Shown here one piece after another: positions 10,981 to 24,300 of a stretch of 64,000 nucleotides of DNA (position 1 is the stretch's first letter; each line of letters opens with the position of its first letter). The notes beneath the pieces are model-generated. The model saw only the letters and a program-made list of their open reading frames with translations, was not told where the DNA came from and ran no database searches. The position numbers and the translations under genes are program-made. The DNA is from Penicillium oxalicum. Its lineage: Eukaryota > Ascomycota > Eurotiomycetes > Eurotiales > Aspergillaceae. The stretch covers positions 930,001 to 994,000 of the forward strand of contig NC_064652.1 of NCBI RefSeq assembly GCF_001723175.1, read 5' to 3'.

Positions 10981-13533
10981 TTATGGAATGGAAGGCATCA
11001 TGGGTAGAAAGTCGAAAATGTCGTTTTGACCTTCTTCAAATAAACCAAACGAGTCCGCAATGGTATTAGAAACCGTCCAACTCGGGGCTTCCATGGTATC
11101 AGGGAGCCTAGGAAGGGCTGACCGGGCTGCCATGGATGAGTCGCCCCCAGGTGCGGTGATCGCATGTGGATCCCGATCGCCCCCAATGCTCAAATCGGTT
11201 TTGTGCCGTAGATCTTCGAGTGATCCCGATGCAGTAGGATGCTGTGTGGGGGCCTCGTGGTACCTTAATGAGGAAGACGCAGTCCCATTGTCTGGCTCGG
11301 ACGTTTGACGCTCCTCTATGCTGTCTTGACTCTGTTGATCGCGACTGAATGATCGCTGGCTGGCAATGAGGGCGCGTGCATAGTTGACAAATATAGATAC
11401 TGTGCGGTGGATATCTGGATACGGCGGCTGTTTGAGAAAGTCACAAATCTTCTCCGCACGCTCCAAGAGAACATTTTGGTCAATCAGCGTAGGCCTCCAG
11501 CGTGCGATGCGAAGTGCAAAGGTAGCTATGGAAGTTGTCAATAAAGCTCTCAAGGTCGCCAATACCATCATCAGTGATAGTCAACATACTAACAAAGGCG
11601 ATGGTCAAAGCCGGGTAGGTAGGTGCCCATGGGAGTTGACAACGGTAGGCGGGTTCACCAATCAAGAAGGCCATCTGAGCCATGATGGTCGTGACCAGAG
11701 ATTGCCAGAGACCCATCACATTCTGGTCGATCTCTTTGGACTCGAAAGTGGAGGTACCCGGCTGCAATTTCTGGATCCGTGCTAGAGATGAGCAGAGAAC
11801 AAAGATCCGTGCATAGAGCAACATGAGCTTCAAGCTACTCCGCTGGAAAGCACCGGCGTGGAAGCCATTATCTTCAGTTTGCTGTTGTATTAGCCAAAAA
11901 AAAATATGTGAAGGACAGGAGTTTGGGCCTGAGCGGTTGACTTACTGTTGTGAATTTCGTCCCATGTTGTCCACCAATTTTCGAGATTCGTCATGATCGA
12001 GGGTAAATCTGTGCACACAATATCCCGTACGGAGCCCGAACTATCAATCACACCGCGTGAGTGGCCTGCCATCGAGTCAGCAAGGTCGCATCAAAGACAG
12101 AAGAAGTCCGATGGAACGTACCCCGAAGTTGATGAAGCTCGATAATGCAGACCGTCCGCATGTCGCATGGCAGAGACAAAGGATAGTCGAGAAATCTCCG
12201 GAGCTTCGTAACGTCGACCTCGGCGATACGGGACTTGCGGCCGGTCCCAGAGGCCACGTCTAATTCCAAGGTAAAACTGATGAGCCAGGTTCTTGTCTGC
12301 CACACCAGTTGCCTCTCGGCCATGGTAGCACTGAGTGAGCTCCGGGGAAGCGTTTCTTGGCCCAGCAGTGTGTCTAGAGATTTTTCAAGCCCAGAATCAA
12401 GGGCAGTGCGCAAGATCAGGGCGGTCGAGAACCACGTTTTCTCAGAGTATGCCGCCAAGAGAATCATGGCTTGCACGGTCTCAAGCTTGGTGGGCCGTTC
12501 AAAGAAGCTGTCCTCTGCCAACCTCTGAGACTCATCTTGCAGCACACGTTGCATGTGTGTGTCTCCACGCAAGTCCATGACTGCTCGGCTCGCGAGGTAT
12601 ATGATGACTGTGAAACAAAACAAAGACCGTGATCTGATCGAGTCGAATGTGTCACGTATAGGATCAAACAGTGGTAAGAAATTCTTGCTACCACCAATGA
12701 ATCTATATTGCATCGACGGGTCAGATTTTTGACTCAATAGGAAAACTCTCTTCATGTTTCGCCCAGCAATGGTCTTTACCTTTCGTACATCACTCGGGCC
12801 TTTTCTTCACTTACAATACCTCGCGCAATAATATCGCCTCTCCCGTCGCCCTTGGCCGAGCTGTCTATGAAAATCTTGCCAGAACAGAGTTAACAAGTAC
12901 GCCTCATATGCGATGCCCTCTTTACACTCCCTCTTCAATGTTACTTTGGTGCTTACATGGTTGCTATCAAGAAGATTCACAGACATTGAATGGACTGCCG
13001 AGGCCGGAGCAATCATATCATTAGGACTGAGATGCTGCGAGTCTGGTCCCTGACCATCTGTCGTTTGAGATCCGCGTAGGTCTCTGAACGCGGAATTATC
13101 ATGCACGGAATCAATTGAAGTGTCAAAGGGATCATCGTGTCCAGAGAGTGAGGAATATTCATGCTCCCTTGATACAGGAGTCTGGAGTCCACTACGCTGA
13201 CCGAGTGGAGATGTCACCGTCGAGCCACTGGCAGATGTTTGCACGATGAGTAATTCCCTTCTTATTTTGGGTATTCTCCGAATCTGAGATCGCGGATTTC
13301 GGCAGCACTTACCGCGCAGGGGTGGTTGCCTTTCTTCGTCGCTCACTACGTCGTCTGCCATCTTCAATAGGATCAAGAATACAATCGCGCCCAGCCGCAC
13401 GACATCGAAAGCATGGCATCTGATTTGTAGCATCACATCGCGATTTGATTCGGCGACACCACCGGCATGCTTTGAAATAGCGGATTGGGACGTTCTCCGC
13501 TCGAAAGATCATTTCCGAGCCAAGCGCACTCAT
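10981..13533 (-). CDS. Zn2Cys6 transcription factor, seven exons
   Basis: Exons 13533-13313, 13227-12957, 12874-12780, 12702-12122, 12065-11946, 11871-11590 and 11525-10981 give 704 residues, and all six junctions keep frame. Residues 22-50 form the binuclear zinc cluster with spacing CX2CX6CX7CX2CX6C, followed by an Arg/Lys-rich linker (RRRSERRRK). A Ser-rich hinge comes next. The central block around FIGGSKNFLPLFDPIRDTF and IIYLASRAVMDL resembles the fungal-specific regulator middle domain. The C-terminus is Ser/Gln-rich and ends in an acidic-hydrophobic patch (NDIFDFLPMMPSIP), plausible as an activation domain. The overall pattern recalls War1-like regulators of organic-acid efflux, but I am not sure of that. 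It sits between two transporter genes on the same strand and has a TCACGTGA palindrome about 175 bp upstream of its ATG. Confidence 0.8.
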
Positions 13534-14136
13534 GGCTGCGTGGATGTCGAAGACCTTGAGCCCGGGAGAGTCTGGTGATGTGTCCGCTTCAATGTTTATA
13601 TCCCTGCTTCATGCAGTTCAAGGACCACAAGAGTACCACTCCTCTCTGGTGTCATCTGTTGCGAGCCTTTCTGATTGCAGCGACCGATCGGGGAATGTAT
13701 CTCCGGTCACGTGATATTCATCAATCGTGACGGCTGAGGAAGTGTCGCCCGAATGTAGGTACTGTACATATTGAATTGTTCCTAACTAACCAGTTTAGGA
13801 CCATTTGAAATATGCAGCGTTGTTTCAAGCTTTGAGGAATGAGCGTAAAATTTTTTTTTCCGGGTCTGAGCAGTGGACTAGAGTGGTAAATATATGTGCC
13901 AGATCATCGGACATGCCTCGACCGCGCCTTGGATCTTACATTTGTAGGTACTCACCGAGCCATGCTGACGCCCGAGGACTTTACGTGCGCTATGCGGGAT
14001 TTGGAGTCGCAGATGTGACATTTGTAACGTTTCTCATATTTGAAAAAGAAATCAAATCTATATACATGGCATATACGCGCTCAAGGCTCCATTGCCAAAA
14101 AAAAATTAAAAAGCAAATTGCATCATATCTACAGCA
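13534..14136. other. Promoter of the Zn2Cys6 gene and 3' region of the ABC gene
   Basis: No gene is seen. TCACGTGA, a perfect E-box palindrome, lies at 13707-13714, about 175 bp upstream of the regulator's ATG. The rest is AT-rich toward the ABC gene stop. Confidence 0.5.
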
Positions 14137-17100
14137 TCATGTTTCAAGGGACTGATGCAAGACGCTCGTCCGATACGTCTCGTTCCGTTGAACCAGTTCG
14201 TCGTGTGTGCCGTGAGCGACACACCGACCTTCCTCAATGAGGAAAATGCAATCCGCTCGGTGAATAGTGTTGAGACGATGAGCGATGGCGATGATCGTCG
14301 TGCGACCAGCCAGTGTGTTGAGAGCATCCTGGATCTTTTTCTCCGACTCGACATCGAGTGCACTAGTCGATTCATCCAGCAGCAGCATCCGTGGTCGCCG
14401 GATCAAGGCCCGTGCAATCGACAGACGCTGTCTTTGACCACCTGAGAACTGCTTGCCTTCATGAGTACAATATGTCTCATACCCGTCTGGAAGGGCCTCG
14501 ATGACTTCGTGTATGTTGGCCATGCGGCAGGCCTCCTCAATTTCTTGCTGTGTAGGTTGATGCCCTGGCCTTGCACCAAGGCCTATGTTGAACGCGACCG
14601 TTCCCTCAAAGAGCACGTTCTCTTGGGGCACAAGGGCAATTTCATCCCGGAACTGCGTGCCTATTTGCCGGGTGATGTTGACACCATCAATGATGACCGA
14701 TCCAGATTCGGGCCGATAGAATCGCTCCAACATGGCGAAAGTGGTGGACTTGCCAGAGCCACTCGGGCCGACTAGCGCGTAGAACTTGCCCGGTTGAATG
14801 TTCAGGCTGAGACCACGCAGGACTGGCCGTCCAGGGCGTGAAGGGTATTCGAAATGCACATTTTGCAGCTCCGCTCCAATTCCACTCATGGGTGGAGGTA
14901 CTCCCGGGGTCATCATATCAACCGGTCCAGACTGGCCCTCTTCGATATCCAGGTTCTTCTCACGAAGCTGACTGCGGTCGTGCTTTGCATTGTCCAAGCC
15001 ACCCGAGTTCAATTCGTCATCAGCGGAATGTGTTGTCAATAGTTCGGCAATGTTCGACGCGGCCAGGCCTGCTTTGGAAATATCGGGTGCCAGGGCAAAC
15101 ATCTGGCCGCAAGACTGGGAGCTAAAGAGAAGCGCTGGGAGCACGATAAAGAATTGTGTCTGCGAGTAGAGACCTTCCACAATTTGTTTCGTACCCCACC
15201 AGTACGCCAATGCGTAGACCAGATTGCTGATGCTGAATGCCAAGGCGAGGAAAAAGTTCCCGAAGGCGATGGACCACAATGTCTCCTTGTAAGGTGCCTC
15301 TAGGGCTCGTTCATAAAGTGTGCAGCACTGTTTCTCGAGCGAGAATGCAGAGACCGTACGAATGCTATCAACTGCTTCCACGGTCAAAGCAGTGGCCTGA
15401 GTAAAGGCTTTTTCATGGCGTTCCGCGAACTGTGCTTGGGTTCGAAGCTTCATCATCCCAGAAATCAGTAAGACGGGAATAGTGGGAAGCAGGACAATAG
15501 CAATCTTCCAGGCTATAGCAAAAGAAACGACTAGTCCAGCAATCAAGTTCACAGCTGTGGCTAGAAGGAGACCAATCGTTGTACCTGTGATACTGCTCAA
15601 CGCAGTAGCATCGCCAGTAATGTAGGTGATGAGGGTTGCAGGGGTCCTGTCTTCCATGCCATGCCACTGGACGGTCTGATTCAAGAGAGACCTCAATGAC
15701 AGAACACGAATGCGATACAAGATCTTGTCTGCTGCCCATCCAAACGCACAGCCTCCAACAATGTTGGCGGAGAACTCCACTAGTGCCATGATGAAGAAGA
15801 GCAAGCCGTAAAGGTGACCGCCATGTCTGATGCCATCAGCACCGACACAGGGGTTTAAAGTGCCGATCGTATGTCCAAATATGACCGCTTCTGCAGTATA
15901 GCTGCCACCGATCACCACAGACATCGCCAGACCAAGCACCACATAGCCCAAATTGGGGCGCAGCAAGCGCATGGTGAGCCGTGTCGTGAGCCATTTGGAT
16001 CGGACTTTTTCGCCCGAGTCTTTTCCCCGATGGGTAGAGAAAATCTTCCACTTCCTCTTGGGTGAGTCTTCGCTCGCGGTCGATGCAGACGAAGGTGAGC
16101 TGCTGTCCGTAATTTTGCCAACAACATTTACGCTCATCAGTTTTTCGTCAACTTCAGTCAGACTCTCTCGACCATCGGGTAGGCATTCATGAGCTTCGAG
16201 GATCCTCTCGTCTGGAGGTATCACTGATGAGCTCAACTTTGAGAGATTTTGGAGGCGGACCATCTCAGAATAAGGACCACCCCGATTGATAAGTTCGGAA
16301 TGGGTGCCCTCTTCAATCACTGTGCCCTTTTTCATGAACACAATCTTGTGGGCATCTTTGGCCGTCGCCAGACGATGCGCAATAGAGACCATGGTGATTT
16401 GTCCGGCTAACTTTGCGAGAGCATCTTGGATCAACTTCTCGCTGGTGGAATCGAGAGCTGCAGTTGCCTCATCAAGAATAAGCACAGCCGGCTCGCGTAC
16501 CAAAGCGCGAGCAAGTGCAATACGCTGCTTTTGGCCACCACTCATCCGACTTCCAGATGAGCCGACCTGAGTTGCCAACCCGTATGGAAGTGCGTCGATG
16601 AAATTCAGGGCATTGGCGTTTACGGCTGCTTGTCGAACCTGTGTGACGATGCGGGCAACTTCGGGGTTGACTTTCTTGAGCGCTTCGCTTTCGGATACGC
16701 CTCGGCGTATTTCCTCAACCAGATCTTCCAATGATGAATCGAGAATGTATGGCACCATGCTTTGGTGTCTTTCATTGCCAGATGTTATGAGTCCATATGC
16801 AATGTTCTCCAAAATGCTGCGGTTCAGGAGAGATGGTTCCTGCTGAACATAGCCAATGTTTCCACGAAGGTATCGTACATTAATATCTTGGAAGTTTTTT
16901 CTGCCGATTGTGATTTCGCCAGTATCAGGGTCGAAGAAGCGTTCGAGAAGAGCAACCACGGTGGACTTTCCTCCACCCGATGGGCCAACGATTGCGGTAT
17001 GTTTGAGAGGGGGAATAGTCAGATTGACCCCTTGTAGGACAGGTGCGTCAGGCCGAGAAGGATACTTGAAGTGAACGTCATGGAAGACGATGTCTTCAGA

Positions 17101-18311
17101 GTCGAAGGGTGCGAATCGGTCTCCACTGTCGTTGGTTCCATCGATCTTAGACTGTCGCTTGATGACCGCCATGAGCTTCTCAGATGCACCCGCTGCAGCC
17201 GCGAAGACGTGTACAAAAGGCGCGACTTGACTGAGAATGAAGGAAGCGTCAATCAGGACAAAAATAACCGTGTACACCGCACCGACAGAAGTGCCATTGC
17301 CACCGTTCTCCACCGCATCGGCAATCAACCGTGAGCCCTCCCAGAATGACAGCGCATTTGCGGCATAGGCAATGAAGTATAGGAGACCAAGCTGAGCAGC
17401 ATGAGTACCCGCCTTCTTGAAGGCCGGCATCCGCGACCCTGACAGATAGCTTGCGTACAGCTTTTCCAGGCGATCATTGGAATTAAAAGCATGGACCAGG
17501 GGCAGGTGCGACAAGCTTGACGAAGCGATCGATGTTGCCGCGCCGACATGCTCATCGATCTGACTGGCATATTTCTTGATATAGTCCCCCCCAACATACG
17601 ACATGAAGAAGTAGCAGGGCACGACCGAGACCAGCATGCCAGCAATCTCCGGAACTTTGATAAAGGCAACGATGTATGCGGTGACAAAGTACGACAAGGT
17701 GCTGATGACAAGTCCAACCTTTTCAGAGGTGCCCGCCTGCACGACTTGAATATCTCCTACCAGTCTTGAAGCGACATCACCTGCCCGCATGGCCTCAATG
17801 AATCCGGTCTCTTGCCTGATAATACTTTCAAAGTATCGTCTTCGATAACGTCGCGCAATTCGCTCACTGATATAACTCCAGCATCCGCAATGGATGTAAA
17901 TGAAGCAAAAATTGGCGATCGTGATATAGATAACATAGAGCACCTTTTGGCGCACGCTGCCTGAGACATCGGCCCCCGCTTGTGCCGAAGTCGAACAAGT
18001 GGCAGTATTCAGGTCATTGATCAAGTCACCGAAGACGATACCAAGAAGGGGAAATGGAAGACCAGCTGCAATTGAGAAGACCACACCGCATATGATAAGC
18101 AGGACATCGGTTTTGGTGTAGTCGAGAGAAAAGAGGAGACGAATGTAGGCAAAGGGCTTCCCGCCGGCGGAAAGGCTTTTTTTCAAGCGATTGATCTGGT
18201 AAACGGACTTAGCACATTCAGCCTTCAAGTATGTGCCACACTTGTCAATTGGCTTACCAGAGACGATGGTTTCGCAGCCCCGTCGGCATTCTCCGGTGTG
18301 CGATCTGCCAT
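14137..18311 (-). CDS. ABCB-type full ABC transporter (multidrug/P-glycoprotein-like)
   Basis: A short exon 1 at 18311-18258 encodes MADRTPENADGAAKPSSL. It is joined over a 62-nt intron (GTAAGC...CCAG) to exon 2 at 18195-14137, giving 1370 residues. Without exon 1 the long frame has no ATG near its start. The layout is TMD1-NBD1-TMD2-NBD2. NBD1 has Walker A GPSGGGKST near 421, Q-loop, signature MSGGQ near 566 and Walker B LILDEA near 588. NBD2 has GPSGSGKST near 1159, FSGGQ near 1268 and LLLDES near 1288. Both H-loops read AHRL. Both catalytic glutamates are present, so both ATP sites look competent. Each TMD has about six helices. Family members export hydrophobic drugs, mycotoxins or lipopeptides at the plasma membrane. 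The next gene downstream on the same strand is a Zn2Cys6 regulator. Confidence 0.9.
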
Positions 18312-19183
18312 CGTGGGCTGCAGGTCAGGCGAGCTGTATACGAAGACCTCAGACCCAAGACCTCGGCTGGAACGATGTCAACAATCTAGCAACAAAGTCT
18401 CGAGATTGGCGCCTGCCTGGACTCAAGAATGTTGTTAAGATCGTTGTTAAAGAAGCCAATCACTTCGAACGTTGATAAGGCAGGTCTTTCAGTAGATGTT
18501 GGACATGATCACAATGTGTACGGACGATCACAACATCCAAACTACACGGGAGATCAAGAGGGGCGCTCAAGAGTCAGATAAGAGAGAAGAAAACCCCCAA
18601 GATTTGGTTGATCAGTGTCGACGTCCCTCGGTAAATCGGGAGACCCGGTGATGGGCAGCACACTGACACAGCGCTGGACTCCGACCGCGGGCTCAGAAAT
18701 TGACGCCATTATGGGACACGCCCTCGAATCCACCGTGGGGCTAGAGGAACCTTGAGCCCCCCCCTGGACCTACGAATCGTGACATTTTGTGCGCGACACG
18801 CTTCGGACTTTCCAATGCCGGGTGGACAGAGAAAGGTGGACACCGCCGTGGCGCACGATAATCCCGCATTGCTGACTGCAGGGTTCCTAACGGAGTCCGT
18901 TCAGCAGCAGTCCGCTTAGGAGGTTTTATTATTGTGTGTAATATTGTGAAGAAACCCAGAGAAAGGGAAAAAAAGCGGAGACAGCGCAACCAGCTCCACC
19001 GAAGATCAATGCCCGACTGCGCTTCGCCACTGCTGGCACTTGCGACCATCTAGCGAGCGGCACAGTACGTATCTTCTTGAGACTGCTGAGGAACACGACC
19101 ATCTGTCTCAATGGATGACGGTCATCATAATGGGGCATCCATGCAGCTGCGCAATGGACAGTCAAGCCAGAATCTTCGTATTC

Positions 19184-19219
19184 GACTTGTGTGTTGTACT
19201 GGAGTACAACACACAAGTC
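19184..19219. repeat. Perfect inverted repeat, 17-bp arms with 2-nt spacer
   Basis: GACTTGTGTGTTGTACT (19184-19200), then GG, then its exact reverse complement (19203-19219). Pairing stops immediately outside the arms. It could be extruded as a hairpin. It is not next to a coding end, so a terminator role is unlikely. Confidence 0.85.
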
Positions 19220-21202
19220 ATCGGCAGAACCCAAGCGCATCAGCCGGCACCAATACCATGTCTCGAGTGGATCACAGAGGAAATTTGGTTCCGTAACGAG
19301 AACACGCGCCAGTCAGCCTTTTCTTGGCTTCTGAACTGGACGAGGAAAGTGATCAGGAAGATCGGGGAAAAGAGAACATGGAGTGACCGCAAACCCCCGA
19401 AATTTTGGTGGAACCGCGGCCAACGCCCCTTCCGTGAGTCCGTAACTGGCCCGTCGGAGGGGAAGTTGGAAATTTTTTTATCTGATGATCTAATCAGATC
19501 GATAACGATCAGTGTTCGGGAAAACTCCCACACTGTCGAAGCAAGACATCACCATCGCGACTTTGCAAAACTTGAAAAATCTTGTCGAATGGATAACCTT
19601 ATCAAAGTTGTCATGTAGATCATGTTGAGGAAAACTTCTCAGGAATATCTCACCCATTCGCGAAATGTCAACTTCACCCCTAGTCGGCTGCCGAGGTCAC
19701 TCGCAATGGATGGAGCCGTCAAAAATGTGCAATGATCACAAAGGGGACCCCTAGAGCCCTGTCGAATTCATGCCATGGACCCTGTTTCAGGCATTTTCCG
19801 TCCACAGAAAGCATAATTAGTGCAGCAGGTCCAAGTTCTGCCCTCGAGAGTTTGATGGAAAACCAGGGGACCTTGCTCATTATCGATGCAGGCGACTCCA
19901 GACGTGGTATGTATATCCAGTGGCGCCCTTCACCTCCAGCACACACACACTACTGGCCCAAGAAATTGGGCTTAAAAGAGTATCTCAAAGAAGTACTGTA
20001 ATATTAAATCATTGATCGCGACCTATCGGGCAGAACTCATACCACATCACCACATGAGCGGTGTACGCTACAAGGTTCGCGTTTTAAAGTCACGATGTAC
20101 CCCTACATTTCAAAAGGCAGCACGCAACTAGAACACTGGGTGCCGCAGTCTATTACCATTCAATTTATTTGGACCTTGTCAAATATTACATACGATATTT
20201 CCATACTCTTCGCAGATCTATGATTGTCAGTTTTTACTGGCAGTTCGAGGCACGAACATACAATTGCTGAAGCATTCTGCACCGTTAAATCAGACCCCCA
20301 CCTCCTCTCCTATTCATACTTCTTTACCTTCAAAGTTTCGCATCGAAAAGCCCCCTTTTGGTGAAAATTTTGTAGAAAGCAGAGAAACAGAGACTTCAGT
20401 ACGTATTGGAAACTGTCAGCATATACTCTCCCTGTTAGGCAAAGCCCGAGGTACCGGCGGTGATGACAGCATTCCACTCGGGTTTTTGGTAGGCTCAGCG
20501 TGGCGGCCATGCGTCATTGAAAGCACCCGCTCTCTCACAGCAGCGACCGGGCATTTTCACCTGCAGTTGGAGATCATCTCTGATTCAGGCTCTGACTCTG
20601 TGCTATCTTGCCCCCGGCGGTGGCCCCCACCATGCCATGAAGAAGATCTTCAACCGCCACAACATCCATGGTAGCTGCTGCTTACTGTGTACACAATGCA
20701 CAAAGACATGATCCTGCTCGAACACTGACCGCATAGTCGTCTACAGGGATTATACATGGCCAACGAAGCGCAGGATGAAGAAAAAGCACTGTTCCCCGTC
20801 TTAAGTCCCTTCTCTCAGTCCAAGCAATTGCTACCCTCGGGCGCCGTCGGGTCCTGTGCTGGATATGCAACATTGAAGAGCCCAGCGACTAGCACTGTGG
20901 TTGGTACTTCAGCGACACGGCGGAGCATCCTAGTCCTACCTACGTTGTTTGAGACTGGAGTCTGAGCGTTGTGGCAGCTAACCAAGCGAGTTGAATCGCC
21001 GTTTGAAGCAAGGTCCAAAGGGCTCTCTACCCCTCAAGAAATCCAGATGATATGCAAGGTTGCTCAATATGTATTTGAATCACTGGAATGGAACTCCTCA
21101 ACTTTTAATGTACCGAAAAGTCCCGCTACCTAGCCTTGGCGCCACTCAGTCATGGGAATTACAAAAGCATGTTTGAGAAAGAGGGAATGGGATACAGTGA
21201 AA

Positions 21203-21226
21203 GAAGAAGAAGAAGAAGAAGAAGAA
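21203..21226. repeat. (GAA)8 trinucleotide microsatellite
   Basis: Eight uninterrupted GAA units, followed by an imperfect purine-rich tract to about 21265. It lies just outside the Stu1 stop codon, in the probable 3' untranslated region (read as TTC repeats in the transcript). Confidence 0.85.
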
Positions 21227-21365
21227 GGGAGGAGGAAGAGTAAGAGGAAAAAGAGGGAAGAATCTACAAGGAAAGCCTTGCAGGAAAAGCAGAAAAAGGT
21301 TTCGCATGATCGCGATACTTTCAGCAGCCTCACCCACCGCCAAGATCCCACACAAGATGTATCAA

Positions 21366-24300
21366 TCACTGGGCACGACGGGCCATGAAGTACGTAAGCA
21401 GATTAAGTGAGCCTTCGCCGGCGGGAGGTGTGACCTTTTGCACTCGTTCGGGGCCGAATTTGATATTGAGCAGGGTACACAGCTCAGTGGCTTGCTTTCG
21501 CACGCCCGGTCGAGCATGGCCTAATTGCTGGCTGACCACTGTACCAATACGAGCCAGACTGTCGTCAGAGAGCTCAACGGGTCCCTTTGAGAGCGCTTGA
21601 TGGACGGTGGCCAGTCCCATGATAATGGATCGCCACGTGTCATCACCCATCCCATTGTTCACGGCATCGCCCGGTTCAATGCCTTGGAGCACGCCTTCAA
21701 TCACTCTCTGCGGAGAAATAAGGAGAGACAATTGCTCAGCCACCTCTTCCAGACAAGTCACAAAGTGGGAGTTGGACTCGTAGTAGCGTCGTGCGCGGAT
21801 CAAGGAAGCCATAGCGGCCACATCGTAACGGTGGAAAAGTGCACTGGTCCGAAGAAGCATGGAACGTATCGTGGCCAGTATTTGCGTCTTCACATCATGG
21901 TCTTTCCGATTTAAGGGAGCTGCCTCGAGCTCACGTAGTAGGGCCTCCAGCATTGCGTAGTATTCCTCTTCACGCGAGACGACCGCATCGCCGTGATAAT
22001 GATATAGTCCCTGTAATTTTCTGTATCCAGAAATATCCATGTTGTGCGAATTGATGCGAATCAGCGCCTTATTCAGCATCTCTTTGGCATTGCCGGGGTC
22101 TTTGGAGCGAGGACTCGGGCTTCGGTGCCGCTCAGCCCATTTCCGCCGATGGCGGAAGGTGGGTTCTTCAATCACCGAGGGTGCTGGTGAGCCCTGTGAT
22201 CGACCTCTGAATTCCACCGGAAGCCGTGAAGTTGACTCATTTAGAGACATCTCCTCCAGCGCCGCGGGCTTCAGTACAGAACGCGGAGTAGTGGTGACCT
22301 CTTCCACCTTGGAGGAATGTCCAAACACGTTCTCATCGTTCAGACTCCGAGCGAAAGCACTCGGCGCGGCCGGTTTTGGTGGTGACGGAGTCCGCAAATT
22401 GCTTCCATTCGGGGATAGGGCGGGATGAGCATGGCCTCTGGTAGGGGAAGGAGTTCCCCGAAGTGGCGTCTTCTGAGGGGAGGGGAATCGTGCTTCATTG
22501 GGACCGTCGTTGTGCAGAATCGGATTCGAGGCCAGCTCTGACAAGGTAAATTTAGGAGGTGTCTCCGGGGCTGCCGGTGAAACCGGTACGGGATCGGCGC
22601 CCAGTTCATATTCGTTAAGTTGATGAGCAGGCTTTGATGGACTGGGGTCCCGGGATGGGGACAACTGAGGCGTTTTTGGCTCTGCGGGAACCGGTGAAGC
22701 AGGGTCCTCATATATGAGTACAGGCTCCGGATGTGACTTCACTTGCGGTTCAGCTGCAGCGTTCGGAGAAGCAGGATACAGTGGCGCCCCGTGATCCGGC
22801 TCAGCTGCATGCGGAGACGCTGGTAGAGGGATCGTTTCAGGAACGCGGAGGGAAAGCGGCTCTTCCGCGTGCTCGGAGCGGAGTTGAGGAGTAGCGAGAT
22901 TCTCATGTGAAGAAAGAGCCGGATGTAATGCGGAAAGAAATTTGCTCTCTGGCAATATCGGCGCTGGGTCGTCGAGCCTGCTCAATGGAACCTCGTGCGA
23001 ATCATGCGTGGAAGAGTAGGGTGTGGCGCTTTCACCAGATTCGCTATGGGAACGACTCGCTGCGGCCAAATCTCCGTGGGACTTGGATTTGGACAGATCG
23101 AGTTTCTTAGGCCTATCTCTGGTTGTCCCCGATTGTTCAAGCTCTTGGGGACGGAGGCGTGGCCCAGTCGCAGGTTTTGAGGAGGGCGTAGTGGCCTTCG
23201 TCCGCATTGTCCTCGGGGAGCTAGCAGTTTTCCCGGGATTTTGAGCGGCTCTGGAATCCGGTCGGCGGGCGTAGGGATCTGCAGTTGCCGGACGACTGAT
23301 CTCAGGCCGGCGCGGCTTCATGGCGGGCCGCATAGGAGCAGATGAAAGGGAAGAGAGGGGTGCAACGGTGTGCATTGTACGTGCGGATGGCCTAGACAAA
23401 GCATCAGAGTCGACAAATGCGGACTGAGCAGATTCTGGTCGCGACGGTGGTAGAGCTCTCTTCCTAGCTGCGATAGCTTCTTTCAAGGCAGACCGACTAG
23501 CAGCCGGGCCGGCCGAGACTTTTGTCGGCGTAGAAGCGCTCTTGGTAGCATTCGGATTCGAGGAGTCTTTCTCAAGCAGAGTTCGAGACTTTGCATCAAG
23601 GGTCGAACTGATTGCATTTGCTCTGTCCGGCCAAACTTTGTGGAAGGTCCAGAATGTACTACGCACGGCTTCTCGTACAGCAGGGTTTGCATCCGCGAGA
23701 CCCCGTTTGATTGCTTTTTCAACAAGATCAAGGCCACCGCCATGCTCGACAGTACCTTTCTGGTTGGCTTGTCTGTTGATCAAAGTTTGTAGCCATCCCG
23801 CGGCAAACAGTCGCAATTGCAAATTCTTATCCTGGGAAGCCCATTGAATATGCTGCAGAATGCGAATGTTGTAAGACACACTCCCGATTACAGCATCCAC
23901 GGTGGCATTGCCATTCTGAGCGGCAATCTTCTTCAAGGATCCACAAAGCTTCATCAAGTTCTGCATAGTTATCTCAACCATATGGTCCATTTTTGGGCCG
24001 CAAGTTCGGGCAATGTCTTGGACCAAAAGACAGCCATTAGTGCAAAGTGTTGTCCTAAGGGAATGAACAACCTTGAATATTCCGTCGAGAAGAGTCTTCA
24101 CTCCGTTTATGTAGCTTTGAGTGAAGTCATGTGGCCCATTGCCCCGAGTGAGACGGCGGAAAAGAATGACATTTTTCTCCCGTTTCAGCCAATTGTCCTC
24201 GGATTCTCTACCGTCGAACCATGGGAGCATGTCTCGCACGGTGTCATCAATATCTCGGGCTGATGAGACTAGCAAGGGCTCAATTCCATCGTCTTCGTAT

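Larger units (their letters stand above)
18312..21365. other. 3-kb gene-free stretch with an inverted repeat and a GAA microsatellite
   Basis: It contains the ABC transporter promoter at one end and the Stu1 3' region at the other. Frames of up to about 190 codons occur but show no domain or codon regularity. It holds the perfect inverted repeat at 19184-19219 and (GAA)8 at 21203-21226. GC-rich and AT-rich patches alternate. I see no terminal repeats or transposase. Confidence 0.5.

Noticed and set aside
19040..19618. 192-codon open frame on the plus strand
   Set aside because: No recognisable domain, irregular composition, and it runs through the inverted repeat at 19184-19219.
20264..20674. 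136-codon plus-strand frame in the ABC-stu1 gap
   Set aside because: No domain and no conserved-looking block. Treated as non-coding.
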